From Balanoglossus misakiensis (lineage: Eukaryota; Hemichordata): a stretch of 64,000 nucleotides of DNA. The number at the start of each line of letters is the position of its first letter. Positions within the stretch are counted from its first letter, which is position 1. The stretch spans positions 3,968,001-4,032,000 of the forward strand of contig CM082594.2 of NCBI GenBank assembly GCA_040954595.2, in the 5' to 3' direction. This document shows, one piece after another, positions 26,146-37,647 of this stretch. A model generated the notes under the pieces. That model was not told where the DNA came from and made no database searches. It saw only the letters and a program-made list of their open reading frames with translations. Both the position numbers and the translations under genes were made by a program.

Positions 26146-29100
26146 TCACGAAAATCCAAAGAATTGATCTAAATTTTCACTAAATTTCTTGGGTTCTCCA
26201 GGCTTCAGGGGCTTCAGTGTTGATATATCCATTTCTTCAAGAGTTTTTGATAATTGGCTGAAAAATAAAATTGGAGGGGAAAAAATTAAGCAATGCATGT
26301 AATTGTTGATTCAACCACACAGTTTCTATTGCATGAATCTCCCTATACCAAGAAAAGAGTGCAGAAAATTAAAGTACATAAATATCTTAGAGACAATTTT
26401 AAGTACAAAGTACAGCAGCTAAATCTTCTTGATTTACCTTGCATTTTCCTTACTTTCCATAGAGGATTAAAGGGACAAAGTCTCTCTCTCGCTGCCCTTT
26501 TTCCATAACTTATGATTAATACATGACGTCGTTTACGTCAATGTACACACGGACATATAGTGAATCAACGTTAGACCACGCACAACTTCCATGCCAATTG
26601 TACACACAAGAGTGAAAAACTCGCCAAAATGAATAATCGGTGTTTACCATTTATTCATTTTGGCGGGACTTTTACTCTCATATCCTACGAACGGGATGGA
26701 AGTTGTGTGTGGTCAAACATTGATTCTCTGTATATCCACATGTAGAATAACATGAACGGTGTCTTGTATCAAACATAATTAATGGAAAAAGGGCAGCGAG
26801 AGAGAGACTTTGTCCCTTTAAGGTATGTTTTGACTTGGAAAACAAACAGTGAACACACTGATGTACTGGTATACTGTTAATTTCGTGCTACATGAGAAAA
26901 GAACATTACCTTGGTATACAGTAAAACAGATGTCCGTCTTTGTAAAGTTTGTACGCCAGTTCAACTTGGTGGTTTCCCATCAGCTTTTCATTAATGACAA
27001 CAACTAGTGGCTTCTTAGCACCCATGGTTTCTAGAACACTACCGGAACCTGTTTTTAAGGAGAAAGAAAAAGAACTTTCTTAGCAACTCAACATTGGCAG
27101 TTTAGTAGAACCGTAACAATCCGCTAATGGACCTTTCAGGTTTTCTGATGGCAAATGACATCAGTGAGATTGCCATGACTTGTTTACCTGCATGACTGAT
27201 GACCAAAGATGCTGCTTTCACGTCTTCTGAGATAGAATCTTTAAATCTAAACACATCCACGCGGAATGTTGGTGTTATCAATGGTTCCGGTTCATATTCA
27301 CCGCGTCCAATCTGCAACACCAATCGCGTGTAGCCTAATCTCTCTAGTTGCTGAAAACAATAAGAGAACATCTATTAAAGTACCTAAGTCACCTGTACAC
27401 ATAGCTGCCAATCACAGGTTTTCACTTGGAGCTGCCAATCACAGGTTTTCACTTGGAGGGCAAATGTAAAAAAGTCCACCAAGACAGGATGTGATATGTA
27501 TGCACGTATTATACTGGTATCACTGTTACAAATTCTATTAGAAATTGCAGCTTCAGGGCAATGTCAATAGTCAATGTCTAGAAACCAAAACTTGCACGAA
27601 ACTATTTGAAGCCCTGAATAAACATGACCTGTACATGTATGTCACTGTAAGACAACCAACTGGACTACCTGCTTGTGTGTATGGTTAATAATATTAGTTT
27701 TTGGATTTTGCCCTGGTAACCATTAATATCCTGGAACAAACTTCAGTCGTGCTCCTTTTGAAGAAACTAGTATTTTCCCTCTTCATTTCTGACTGGAGCA
27801 GTCCACAAATGGTCACAGAATTAATGTGATAGCAGATTTCCACCACTATGGTTTAATCCAAAATATATTGCTTTCTTTGGTAAAGTGGGACCTCTAAAGA
27901 AGGAAACAGGGGTGAACTGATGAAACAGTAAAGGTTCAGAGGAAATGGGAATCAGGCGATGTCCGCTCAAAAGTTACACAAATCTATTGTAAAATACAAA
28001 CACTGGTGTTCACAGTTCCACATATATATTGCTACAGATAAGCTACACTTTTATTTTCACCGAAAATGCATGGAAAGCTATTTACAGGCCAGAACTGAAG
28101 TAATTTTGGGCAGCACATAAACTTGTATCCTTTCCCAGAATAACTGATTTTGCATCAGAGGTGGAATCAAATGAAGCAATGCGACAGTAAACATCAATAC
28201 AGGGTTTGGACTTTGGATTATAATCCCTTGGGTGGAGGGACTGTTTTGATTTATAGTAAGATGACCCCACTTGGACACAGGGTTTTTGGCGGGAATTAGT
28301 ATAGGTATGCCAGAGAAGAAAGGTTAATGATTGACTAGAGTAAAGGTGTTTTATTTGTTTCCTGTGAGGTTTGTCAATAGCCGGTTTGATTGATTATTCA
28401 CCTGGGCCCTATTTTTAGTAGTCATATTGGGGATACGACTAGGAAAGACCATGGAAAGACAAATGCTCTAAATAAAGTCAAAATCTTGCTATTTTTTAAA
28501 TGCTGTTTAGAGCTATTTTCAAGTACAATAACAGTCTTTTTGTTACTGTTCATAATTTTCTTAGTCAGTCAGTGATCTCTACAACGTAAAATTCAGCTTT
28601 CTCAAAAAGATACATTGTATCATTTTCAGTAGACACCTGTCAAGGAGAGAATATGAAATCATATATAGTACCATATCATGGTTGCTTTTTGTTTTCATGT
28701 TAGATATTTTGTCATGAGTGACCTGGGTTTTGAGTGACAAGCAAACGTTTCCAAAACACGTGTATATATGGCCATTTTCATGACCCCCATCTTTGACCCC
28801 ATATCCCGGTACATGTATTTCTGTTGAGATATACTATAGCCGTTCCAGCATTCAACGAAGAATGCTAAAAGTTGAGCTCTGAAAAAACTTAAAGTAGCAG
28901 CGAAATATATGTCAGCTGACCAGCACTATGGTCTCAAGATCGATACCAAACTGACAGATCACACGAAAATGCAAGAAAGGTCATGCCACAAATGTCAGGT
29001 CATGTAAGAGTCATGCAAACGACCACTTGTTTTACAATTTGTAACTAACCTTTATCATGTGTTTACAGGAGTTAATTCACTCTGTATACACATTCTTGTT

Positions 29101-30798
29101 CGCATATCAGAAAAGGCAGCCCTGAAGAAAACTTCAGATTGATGTTTCACTATTTAAAGAATAGGGGAGGGGGTCAGTGTGAAATAGGTTGAAGTTTAGA
29201 AAGTGAGACAGTTTCTTTAGAATAATTCTGAGTCTGAGACAACTGTTACCATGGAAATCTAGAAGCAAGAATCATACCACTGGAAAATGTGTTTACCAAT
29301 ACAGTGTTCAAGACTGGAAAATTGTTTTTTCCAACAACTTTTGATATAATCAGATTTGGGTTGTTTGGTTTCCTCTTCCCATGTAACAGGTGTGACTAAC
29401 TTTCAGAGATGGATGCATTGTTCTAAAAATGTAAAATAGTTTTTTTTTTAACTTGCTAGGAAAAACAAAGAACCGCTACACTATGTACATTATTATTAGT
29501 TCAAACAATGTTGCGGTGGACTTGACCTCTGAAGATGTTATATGGAGTTTATCATATTTTATCTAAATACATTTTATAAAGAATTTTGTGACACCGTTTT
29601 TTTTATTATCACTCATCATACTCAGTGCCCTTGTACGGTTTGACATTGAAATCCTTGATGTTGGAAAATGGTAATTAAACTTGTCACCCACATGAGTCAC
29701 TGGTACTACATTTCTATGTGTACCATGGTTTCGAAAAACAATATCAAAGCAATGCACAACTGATGAACTAGAACACCTGAAACATGTAAACACTGTTACA
29801 ACTTAGACAATATACAGCACCTGCATGATTTTTCAAGATTTATTCTGGAGTTGGTAAAAAACTAGTGTGTTTATATAAAAACTGTGACAGATTTTTGAGG
29901 TTATATTTTTGTCACTCTTCCAACATTTTGAAAAGATCCGCCTACAGCATGAATCATGTAGTCTGTGGTGAGTCAGAAATGATCTGAATCAAACGGAAGA
30001 ATCATACAGGTTTGAAAACAGAAAAACAGTCCTGTGGTAGTTATGGTCGCAGCAACACCAACTCTCCAAATCACGAGTTTCTTGGAACTTGGAAGTTACA
30101 TTTTTGATCAAATATTTCAAGCGAAAAACCAGCAGTGATAGTAAGGTGAGTTATGGCTTTGTGTGTGACAGAGTAAGTGATGTAAACATTCTGTGAAAAT
30201 CAAGTGAAAGCGGTTTTTGGAAACCGAGTTCAGCAGTTACCCTGTGTGGATGTACACTGTGACCTTCTTTTGTTACAAAGCATAATTTATAGTAGATTGA
30301 TACATTTTGGCAATCTTATACCATGGAGGTAGTACATTGCAACAACCAACAATACACTTTGTTACATTTCATGTACATTTTTGGAGGCGTCCGGCGGAAC
30401 CTAACCTCAGGTGTATGTACTCTATTGTCCGCGCGTAAAACGGTCGTCATGGACAATACTACACACCACATGTTTGCTGTTTTATATGTGTATGAATGGC
30501 AGTGCACCAGACCGAACTCAATCATGACATTACGTAATTCTTGCCATGCATATCAAGTTTGTTCTGATCAGCCTGTCTGACAGAAACACATAGGAAACTG
30601 AATCACGACATAGCCGCTTTCTTCTGTTTATCCAATTCTATGTTTCAAACAATAAAACGACAAAAATGAATCACTCCAAAGTTGCAACTGTGCATCATGA
30701 CTCACTTGACGGATGCCATGGCTTGATACGGTCTCGATCAAGTCGTCAAATTTTGTGGTTCCGACAGTGACAAATGCTATCTTCTCACTACTAGCCAT
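26146..30798 (-). CDS. ALG13: UDP-N-acetylglucosamine transferase subunit ALG13, complete short form
   Basis: Catalytic subunit that, with the membrane subunit ALG14, adds the second GlcNAc to dolichol-PP-GlcNAc on the cytosolic face of the ER in N-glycan assembly. Coding exons: 30706-30798, 27188-27350, 26910-27048, 26146-26257, all in phase, giving 168 residues, close to the roughly 165 of the human short form. The start ([20 protein letters not shown]) carries the GT28-type first strand and glycine turn. [14 protein letters not shown] follows, then [17 protein letters not shown] and [16 protein letters not shown], which are the UDP-GlcNAc-binding signature of the family. No OTU or Tudor extension, as found in long vertebrate ALG13, is visible. 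The start codon is 282 bp from that of NTAQ1 on the other strand, implying a shared promoter. Intron 3 holds a foldback MITE. Confidence 0.96.
26467..26821. mobile_element. TTAA-flanked foldback MITE, copy 2
   Basis: Second copy of the element at 23986. TTAA at 26467-26470 and 26818-26821 encloses 347 bp with the same AGGGACAAAGTCTCTC termini and the same internal inverted arms. It lies in intron 3 of ALG13, only about 2.1 kb from copy 1. Confidence 0.88.
27403..27456. repeat. Perfect tandem duplication of 27 bp
   Basis: Two identical adjacent units beginning AGCTGCCAATCACAGG, in ALG13 intron 1 just upstream of exon 2. Identity of the copies suggests a recent slippage event. Confidence 0.9.
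27841..27919. repeat. Diverged copy of the about 90-bp palindromic repeat
   Basis: Retains the inner block (CCACTATGGTTTAATCCAAA ... GGTAAAGTGGGACCTCTAAA) and an end resembling GGGGTGAA, but the outer arms are decayed. It lies in ALG13 intron 1. Confidence 0.5.
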
Positions 30799-31080
30799 AT
30801 TCCATTTTAGGGCCCCTTGTCCTCTTCCGGGATCATTAACTCTTAAGAAAATGGTAATTTCCAGTAAAAATTACATAACTAAATTTATTATAAATAAGAA
30901 ATATCAGATCAATTAATTATCTAAGTATAATAAAAAATTATCTTAGATTGTAAATATATGGTGTAATTTAGCGTATTGTTAGTGAAAGCTAGCGAACGAG
31001 GTTAGTCACGTATCCCGTCAGCGAAAGAGTGACACGTGGTTTGACGCAGTGCATTGTGGGTTACGCACAGTGTACAAAAA
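30799..31080. promoter_or_regulatory. Bidirectional promoter between ALG13 and NTAQ1
   Basis: Only 282 bp separate the divergent start codons, so both 5' UTRs and core promoters must lie here unless there are upstream untranslated exons. CpG is locally frequent compared with the AT-rich flanks. An ETS-like CTTCCGG (30824-30830) and an E-box CACGTG (31033-31038) are present. There is no TATA box near either start. Confidence 0.65.
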
Positions 31081-33603
31081 ATGGCAGCAGTGAGTGCGTC
31101 TCTCTTCGCGCCTCGTGATGACTGCATTTATACCTCCTGTTATTGGTAAGTTTGACACCCAAAAAATATTGCAACGTCTTTCTGGTACTTTGAGGAACGT
31201 TCTGGGAGCAGTTTTGCAAGAGTTGCACGGAACTCCATCATAGTGAAAACGATTTTTTGAGACTCCCGCGTAATAGATTCGTTAGCATGAGGCCAAGGGT
31301 CAGAAGCAGCGTCGCGTGGGTTTGGGGGCCTCGTGGTCCACAGCGCGGGAACCGTAAAAAACGCGTAATTTTTCAAATTTTACCGGCAAAATTATTTTCC
31401 CTATGCTTCTTTAGTTGTTTTGAACAAAATTCAGTGCATTGTTTGCATTTGCGGGGAGATTTTTGGCGCCTTTTCAAACTCTCGCGATGAAGACTTTTGT
31501 TCACGCGTTCATTTTGAAAAATGCTCGTAAATTTGTAACAGTCGGACTGCAAAGTTCAGCGTAAACGGGCCAAAGGCCACAAACGGTCGTTTTTAACTAA
31601 TCAGAAATTTCCTAAGGTGTTTTTGAAAGACAAGCGAGCAAGTTTTCCTGGTTCTGATGCGTGAGAACCCGTGAAAATTGCATTGAAAAAATCTGTTTTT
31701 TGTTCGAATGAACATGTGTCGTCCATTTTTACTACGAAGTGTTTACTATGGCCCCATATTTGCATGCGCACAATTGCGCGTAGAGCAGAAATGGCGTGTT
31801 CATTCATGAGCTGTACGTGTGAATTTCCAAACGAAACCGACACAAAATTACGTCAAACTGTAGTTTATTTCATATTTTTACCATTTGTGAACCCAGACCA
31901 CACAAACCCGGCAGTTTGGCACCAGAAAAGTAGAAAGGAATGCAGTTTTCATTGTAATTAACGAAGTGACCTATTTTACGTTCAGCGGTCGATTCGCGCC
32001 AACTTCGTGGAGTGAACTTAAAAAAGAGAGGGAAAATTGAATTTCGCAGAGAGCTGTGATTTCAAAGTACACTTATGTCCTTTAGTATTTATTCCGGGCA
32101 TGCATAATTACTTCGCAGCGTCCCCGCGTGGGGTTCCTTTTATAAAGAGGCGGGAAAATGAACTCGCTGCACCTCCAGTCCACCATCCTCGGAAAAGCAA
32201 ACTTGGCACTTTGCCAACAATTGTGACAAATGCGTAATAGCCCTACAGATGAGTCACATTTTTTGCCTTTCGTGCGTTTTTCGTCTTTAAATATTAATGG
32301 TGGTTTGTTTTTCTTGTGCAGTGAAGAAAATGTGTGGAAGTTATGCGAGTTTGTCAAGGACAGCCACCAGGAAAAATTAAGAGAATTGTTCGTGGTTTTT
32401 GTGTCCAATGGAAATAGAACGGTAAGTTGCGTGGGAAAATTCGTTTTATACACATTTCAGACAAAGAAAAATACTGAATTTCTTTAACGTTGATAAGCTT
32501 TTGCCTTTTAAGTTACATTTTCATTTTGGCGACTTATTCAAGGTTTCACTGCTAAAATAATTTGTTTCTCATTGCAGGTCCCATTATGGAAACAAAGAGC
32601 TGCCAGGTCTGCAGAGGAACCTGTAGTTTGGGCAAGTTAAAAAAAAATGAAATCACTGGTGAATAACACCTGTGGTTAAAATTTAACCAGGAGTAATTGC
32701 ATTTTTGGCGCTCAGTTTTGAATGAAGACTTGCTAGTTACACAAAGGAAAGAAAAACAAACAATGTGATAACACTGTTAGTTAGGCATGCCCCAATTTAG
32801 ATTGCTAATCAGACTTCTGCCTTTTTCATGTAAATGCATGCATCTACTTGTCTCCTACTGCCAATTACTATACTGGTGTTGATTACTACAAAGAAACAAG
32901 CTTATTGAAATTGCCTCACTATTATGTAATATGGTCAGAACATTGCTTTATGACCCCAAGTTCATTGCCAAGTTCAATTTTATTGGCTCATCTTTTGTTT
33001 GACAGGACTACCATGTCTTCATGGTCAGCTCTGAACAAAACGATAGTGATAAAGTGTACGACCTGGATACAACACTGGCATTTCCTTGTAAATTCAGTCA
33101 ATATTCGTCTGAAACATTTCATTCAGATATTAGACTACGGCCAGGATACCACAGGTAATTTATATCAAGGACTTGGAGAAAGGAACTAAATCACTGAAAA
33201 ATACCAGAGGATGTCATTTGCTATGTTAAAACATTTTCCCACTTAATTTCCCCCTTTTTTACAAGATGAGCTATAAAACGTGTTCTGTTTACAGGAAATT
33301 CAGAGTTATTCCAGCCCAGACCTATCTGGAGAAATTTGCCTCTGATAGATCACACATGTTCAAGAATGGGAGATGGCTCTCGCCACCCCCAGAATATCCT
33401 TGTATTGAAACAGAAGGTGAGTGAGTGTACATCTCATCTTTGTGAGACATGGCGAGAAAATTTGGGTTTCTCGTCTTTCTGACTGGGCATTTCTTTGTTT
33501 TGTAGAGTCAAAAATGAACTTGGATGATTTTATCTCGATGGATCCAACTGTTGGTTATGGGGAGGTTGTTAGTTTGGACGAGTTCAATACAAGATTTTCC
33601 TGA
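31081..33603 (+). CDS. NTAQ1: Protein N-terminal glutamine amidohydrolase (WDYHV motif protein), complete
   Basis: Converts N-terminal glutamine of proteins to glutamate, the first step of the Gln branch of the Arg/N-degron pathway, in cytosol and nucleus. Coding exons: 31081-31145, 32322-32421, 32578-32631, 33006-33154, 33295-33416, 33506-33603, all in phase, giving 195 residues (human about 205). The catalytic triad is visible: Cys22 in SCYCEENVWKL, His76 in the name motif WDYHV, and Asp92 in [12 protein letters not shown]. The family blocks FASDRSHM and [10 protein letters not shown] and the C-terminal [13 protein letters not shown] are conserved. Cys22 is built across the first splice junction (TG|T). 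Intron 3 begins with GC, not GT (TTTGG|GCAAGT); the reading frame and WDYHV require this site. Confidence 0.97.
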
Positions 33604-33860
33604 AAGCCATATTTTTTGTTAGAGTTGCATTTGGCTGCTATTCAGTTTTGAATTGCTAGAAAAGTGCAAATATGCAAGTTCCAGAAAGCTTTTGAAAGTG
33701 TGGTATTTGTACCTTGTCATTTACAAGTATGTCTGCAGTCCCATAGAGTTTAAGTATGCTTGGAGACTTAACATTTTAACGTAAAGCCTTGTATGTAAAA
33801 TTGTACTCTAAAAAATCATTTTACGAGAAGTTATTGCTGTGAATAATGTATATATACCAG

Positions 33861-33866
33861 AATAAA
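33861..33866 (+). terminator. Polyadenylation signal of NTAQ1
   Basis: AATAAA about 260 nt after the NTAQ1 stop codon. A second AATAAA at 35314-35319 could end a longer transcript that would include the hairpin cluster. Confidence 0.6.
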
Positions 33867-33912
33867 GGTCCGTGTTTCTGGATTTTTAAAAAAAACTTTG
33901 GGTTTGACCTTT

Positions 33913-33974
33913 CAGTCTGATTGGTATTTTCATCTGTTGGAATCGAAGCCATACAGTAAATACCATTCAGATTG
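33913..33974 (+). ncRNA. microRNA-like hairpin 1 of 4
   Basis: The 5' arm 33913-33937 pairs with the 3' arm 33953-33974. It has an outer stem with one T-T mismatch (33921/33966), then GGTATTT paired with AAATACC, a small internal loop (TTCAT region opposite one T), a CTGT/ACAG closing helix and a 15-nt loop. G33915 pairs with T33972 as a G-U wobble only on the plus strand. Size and arm length fit a short pre-miRNA. Confidence 0.55.
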
Positions 33975-34058
33975 CAAGGTTTCTTCCCTCTTCTGCGCCC
34001 TGGTGGATATCTACCTGCCTGTCTTTTTTGGTCTTCAAGGATTTTGTGAATGGCGATC

Positions 34059-34120
34059 CAGTCTCAGTGTGCATTTTCATCTGTCTGCATTTCGATGGAC
34101 AGTAAATGCCACTGAGATTA
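34059..34120 (+). ncRNA. microRNA-like hairpin 2 of 4
   Basis: Same architecture as hairpin 1. The outer stem is TCTCAGTG with CACTGAGA, then a bulged T (34070), GCATTT with AAATGC, an internal loop, CTGT with ACAG, and a 14-nt loop. Relative to copy 1, paired bases change together (G-C to C-G at 34065/34114, T-A to C-G at 34072/34108). Confidence 0.55.
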
Positions 34121-34256
34121 GAGCGCTGGTCACAGCATCAACAAAGATCATCTGTCGCGGTTATTGTCAGATATGGGAGACGAATGTCCTTTGTCCGCAA
34201 TCTCAGCTGGTTTCTGAATGTTCTGAACTCTTCTCAGAGTGATGGCTCTTGCCTGC

Positions 34257-34315
34257 CAATCTGAATGTGCATTTTCACTGTGTGCCTGAGACAACAGTAA
34301 ATGCCATTCAGGTTG
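34257..34315 (+). ncRNA. microRNA-like hairpin 3 of 4
   Basis: Same architecture. The outer stem CAATCTGAATG pairs with CATTCAGGTTG through one T-G wobble (34260/34312), then a bulged T (34268), GCATTT/AAATGC, an internal loop, CTGT/ACAG, and a 12-nt loop. The third base pair is A-T where the other copies have a G-U wobble. Confidence 0.55.
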
Positions 34316-34411
34316 ACTGGAATGATGCTACTTTGCACCGAGCGATTTTTCAACCTCCTGTTTTGAAGAAGATGAAACTGTTAATTGTCTCATGGAAGAC
34401 AGACCACACTT

Positions 34412-34471
34412 CAGTCTCAATGTGTATTTTCACCTGTGCTTTTTTGCAAACAGTAAATACCATTGAGATTG
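34412..34471 (+). ncRNA. microRNA-like hairpin 4 of 4
   Basis: The outer stem CAGTCTCAATG pairs with CATTGAGATTG through one G-U wobble (34414/34469), then a bulged T (34423), GTATTT/AAATAC, an internal loop, CTGT/ACAG, and a 12-nt T-rich loop. The 3' arm start ACAGTAAAT is the same in all four copies, so a 3'-arm product would keep one seed (CAGUAAA). Confidence 0.55.
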
Positions 34472-37150
34472 CAGGGTACTCTGTCAACAAACACACGGTG
34501 AACTCCACTATTTGGTGCTTTGGATTTGAAGTAGTTCCCACAGCACTGTCCTTTTCATGTTTTTGAGAAGATTATACGGTGCCATTAATCCTGAGTTTGG
34601 AAGGTCACTTTGGGCGCTGTACAGTGTGAAGAAAAGGTCCCTACTGTTTGGGTTAACCTTGGTCACTTGTTGGAATGTCGGCATGCGCACAATAGGAGAT
34701 TTTGGGTCATTGTGTTGAAATTAACTCTTTTGCAGTTGGTGTGCACCCCCCTGTCTGGGTTTTTTAGAGTTCTTTGTCTTGTGTAGAGATCCAGGTCATA
34801 CAATTGTTGGGCGGTCTTGTTTATATTTATTATGGAGGATGAAATGGTGCCTTGCCATGATATTACTGCGTCTGTGGATAGTTTGTTGTATAACGTTGGT
34901 ACCTTATTTAATATCTCTGCTTTTTCTTCAGCAGTGATTTTTTTTCCTCCCATACAACATAGGATTGACAAAGAGGAAGAACAAAAGATATGCTTCACTG
35001 CAGATGTGGGTTGCAACAGCTGTTTGCATTTCTATTGTCTCGCAGTATAATAGATGATGTATACAGTGAGAAGTATGATTCAATTCAAAGCTCTGTAGTA
35101 AAATATAACAGAAATGCTGCACGTTTTCTTTGCTGGACGTTTACTTTCACAATTTCTTTGAGACAACCAGACATCTGAACAGAGGTTGGCATATGCACAC
35201 GGACACTTGCCACAAACATTCATGTATGCATAATGCCCTCTGTAGTGTTTCACACTTCCATTATTGAAGTTTTGAAAGAAGACTATTGTGTAACTTGTGA
35301 TATTGTAGTCTTGAATAAATGTCACCTTATTGCATTTTACAATTTGTGTGTGTAGTAAGTTTGTGCAAATTGCCCAATATATGAATGATGGTGTCACAGC
35401 TGTAGCTTGCAAGTAAATATGCAAGGCAAAAATACCTGGTCACATGGCCCAGTTTCCTTCCCATGAACTCAAAATCTTTTTAAACCAATAAATGCAAGTA
35501 GATACGCAAAATTTACATTGGTGTATAAGTTGGCCAAATTGCAAACCAGTCTGAACTGAACCTAAGAATTCTGATTTTTTTGGAAAGTTCCCTATTGAGG
35601 GCGCCATATTCTGAGATCCAAGATTCACGCAGTGAAAGAGGCTACGTGCAGTGACTGAGATGGCCTATCTTTATGTATAAACAGCATTCAGACAAAAGAA
35701 ACTGACCAATAAAAAAACCTTTACTAGACCACTGCACACTACCTGAAAACAGAACAAAGAAACGAAACACAGCACACAATCTTTTCACTTTTGTATTTGA
35801 CTTTAATGATTTTTCAAGAGGTTATATTGCAAGAAATGAGATGCGTATATCAGTTTCCGATTTACAGTGAGCTTTTATCTAGTTTATAGGGAAAATACAC
35901 GACATTCCTTGTGAAGACAAGTTGGCTGATAAAAAAGCGCCCCCAAGTGTTGGAATCTACAAGTCCATCCAACAAACACAAAACAATTTCAAAACCAATC
36001 AGGAAATACTGCCAACCTGCAGTATTTTACATCGTCTCGTGTTTCTACTTGCAAAACATTACCACTTGAATACAAAAAACGTCACATTTTCAGGTCAAAG
36101 AAGACCCTACATCATCATACCAACAAATCACAATCTCGCACCCCCCCCTTCTGCATATTGTCAATCAATATACATACAAACTTCATCATACCAACCAGAA
36201 TAAGTGTCAAACTGAGCGAAAAACATGTCAGCTTTGCTCATATTATTTTAATAGTGGCCATACACAACTTCCATCAGTGATATCAATAATAACAATATAG
36301 TATATTGAAGCTTTTCTAGGCAAGACTAATGAAGCATTTTGAAAAAGATTACTAAGCAATACTTGGCTTATACATAATTCGTGGCAGCATAGCATATTTT
36401 TTATCATGTACATATTGTTTTGAAGAATTTTTTTTTACAAAATACAAAGACAAGTTATATTGGAGTGTTGATACAATGTTTGGCAACTGGAATACAAATA
36501 CAGTGATGTGCAGATACATACATTACATGCAACACACACACACGCATGCACACAGACATACACACACACGTCAACCACTGAACAGCTAAAAGAAAATTGT
36601 GCACACCCGTACAGAAACACCATGAAACCAGTCTTCCACCGTGCAGAGAAAACCTTGATCAGCATGTTTTCCATAACATAAAAGTTGTAGCTCACTAATG
36701 CTGAAGAAAAGTTAATTTTGTGATAATTTGCCATTTTACATGGAAACAGATTTCACTTCATGATCTTGCATGTCGCAACTTGCCAACTTTCATACTTTAA
36801 TATTACATGAACTTCACACAGTCCTCGAAACACCTGCATGTTGGAGGGATTCCATGTGTTTTTTGTATTCCATACTCAGGTTTTTATTACTCTTTTCTAT
36901 CGCACCGTTCGTGCAAAGAATATTTTCAGAAAGAGCTGCCACAGACACACAGGCTTATCTTCGGAAGACCACACTGAATTAATTTACAACATTTGCCTAT
37001 ACAGTGTGGATAACGAGTATACAACATGAAAAAAACATCAAATACAGGTTAATTGTGAGATGTCTCGGAATTGCCAAACCTTCACAGTTGTTCATATCTG
37101 AAGATTGCAAGGAGATCAACAAAAAATTTAATACGCAATTTCTATATTTT
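34472..37150. other. Intergenic stretch, probable 3' flank of NTAQ1 and RNF111
   Basis: No coding exon was recognised. AATAAA at 35314-35319 (plus) could end a long NTAQ1 or hairpin-hosting transcript. The part right of about 35.8 kb may be 3' UTR of the leftward RNF111 gene. Open frames here have no family resemblance. Confidence 0.45.
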
Positions 37151-37156
37151 TTTATT
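37151..37156 (-). terminator. Candidate polyadenylation signal for RNF111
   Basis: AATAAA on the minus strand, about 490 nt after the RNF111 stop codon at 37648. Other signals further left cannot be excluded. Confidence 0.4.
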
Positions 37157-37647
37157 ACATTGAACTAAAGCTGTAACCTAGTTGAATGTGATTGGATACC
37201 GTGGCAACTATTATGCAGCTAATAGTGTCGTGTGTGGCTGTGCGTACGTATGTGTGCATATGTGTGTGTGTGTGCGTGTGTGTCAGGGGTAGCGTGTGAG
37301 TGGTGTATCTCAGGTCACATGCTGACGTAGATGGCTCACATACGCACCGAGGATATGGCAACCCCTCTCTCTCTCTCTCCAAGAATTTTACAATGAACTC
37401 TTTTACATCCTGATTTCCAGAACTTACATTATTATGACAACCATGAAAAATTGATGAAAAAAAATCAGAGCTTTTGAAAATCTTGTTATAAGATCATGAT
37501 CAGAGTTAAGAAATTCTAGCTATACTACCATCCCTGTGTGAAATGGGTTAAGTTTTTTCGCTGTCTCTAGGTCCTTGAAAGAAACTGCACATGCTACATT
37601 ATATCTCTTCTGACATTTAAGTTGTATAAATGTAAATAAGACGTCTT

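Noticed and set aside
33898-34566. Two consecutive open frames of 114 and 105 codons after NTAQ1
   Set aside because: They cover the hairpin cluster; the base changes follow RNA pairing rather than codon structure, and the peptides show no domain.
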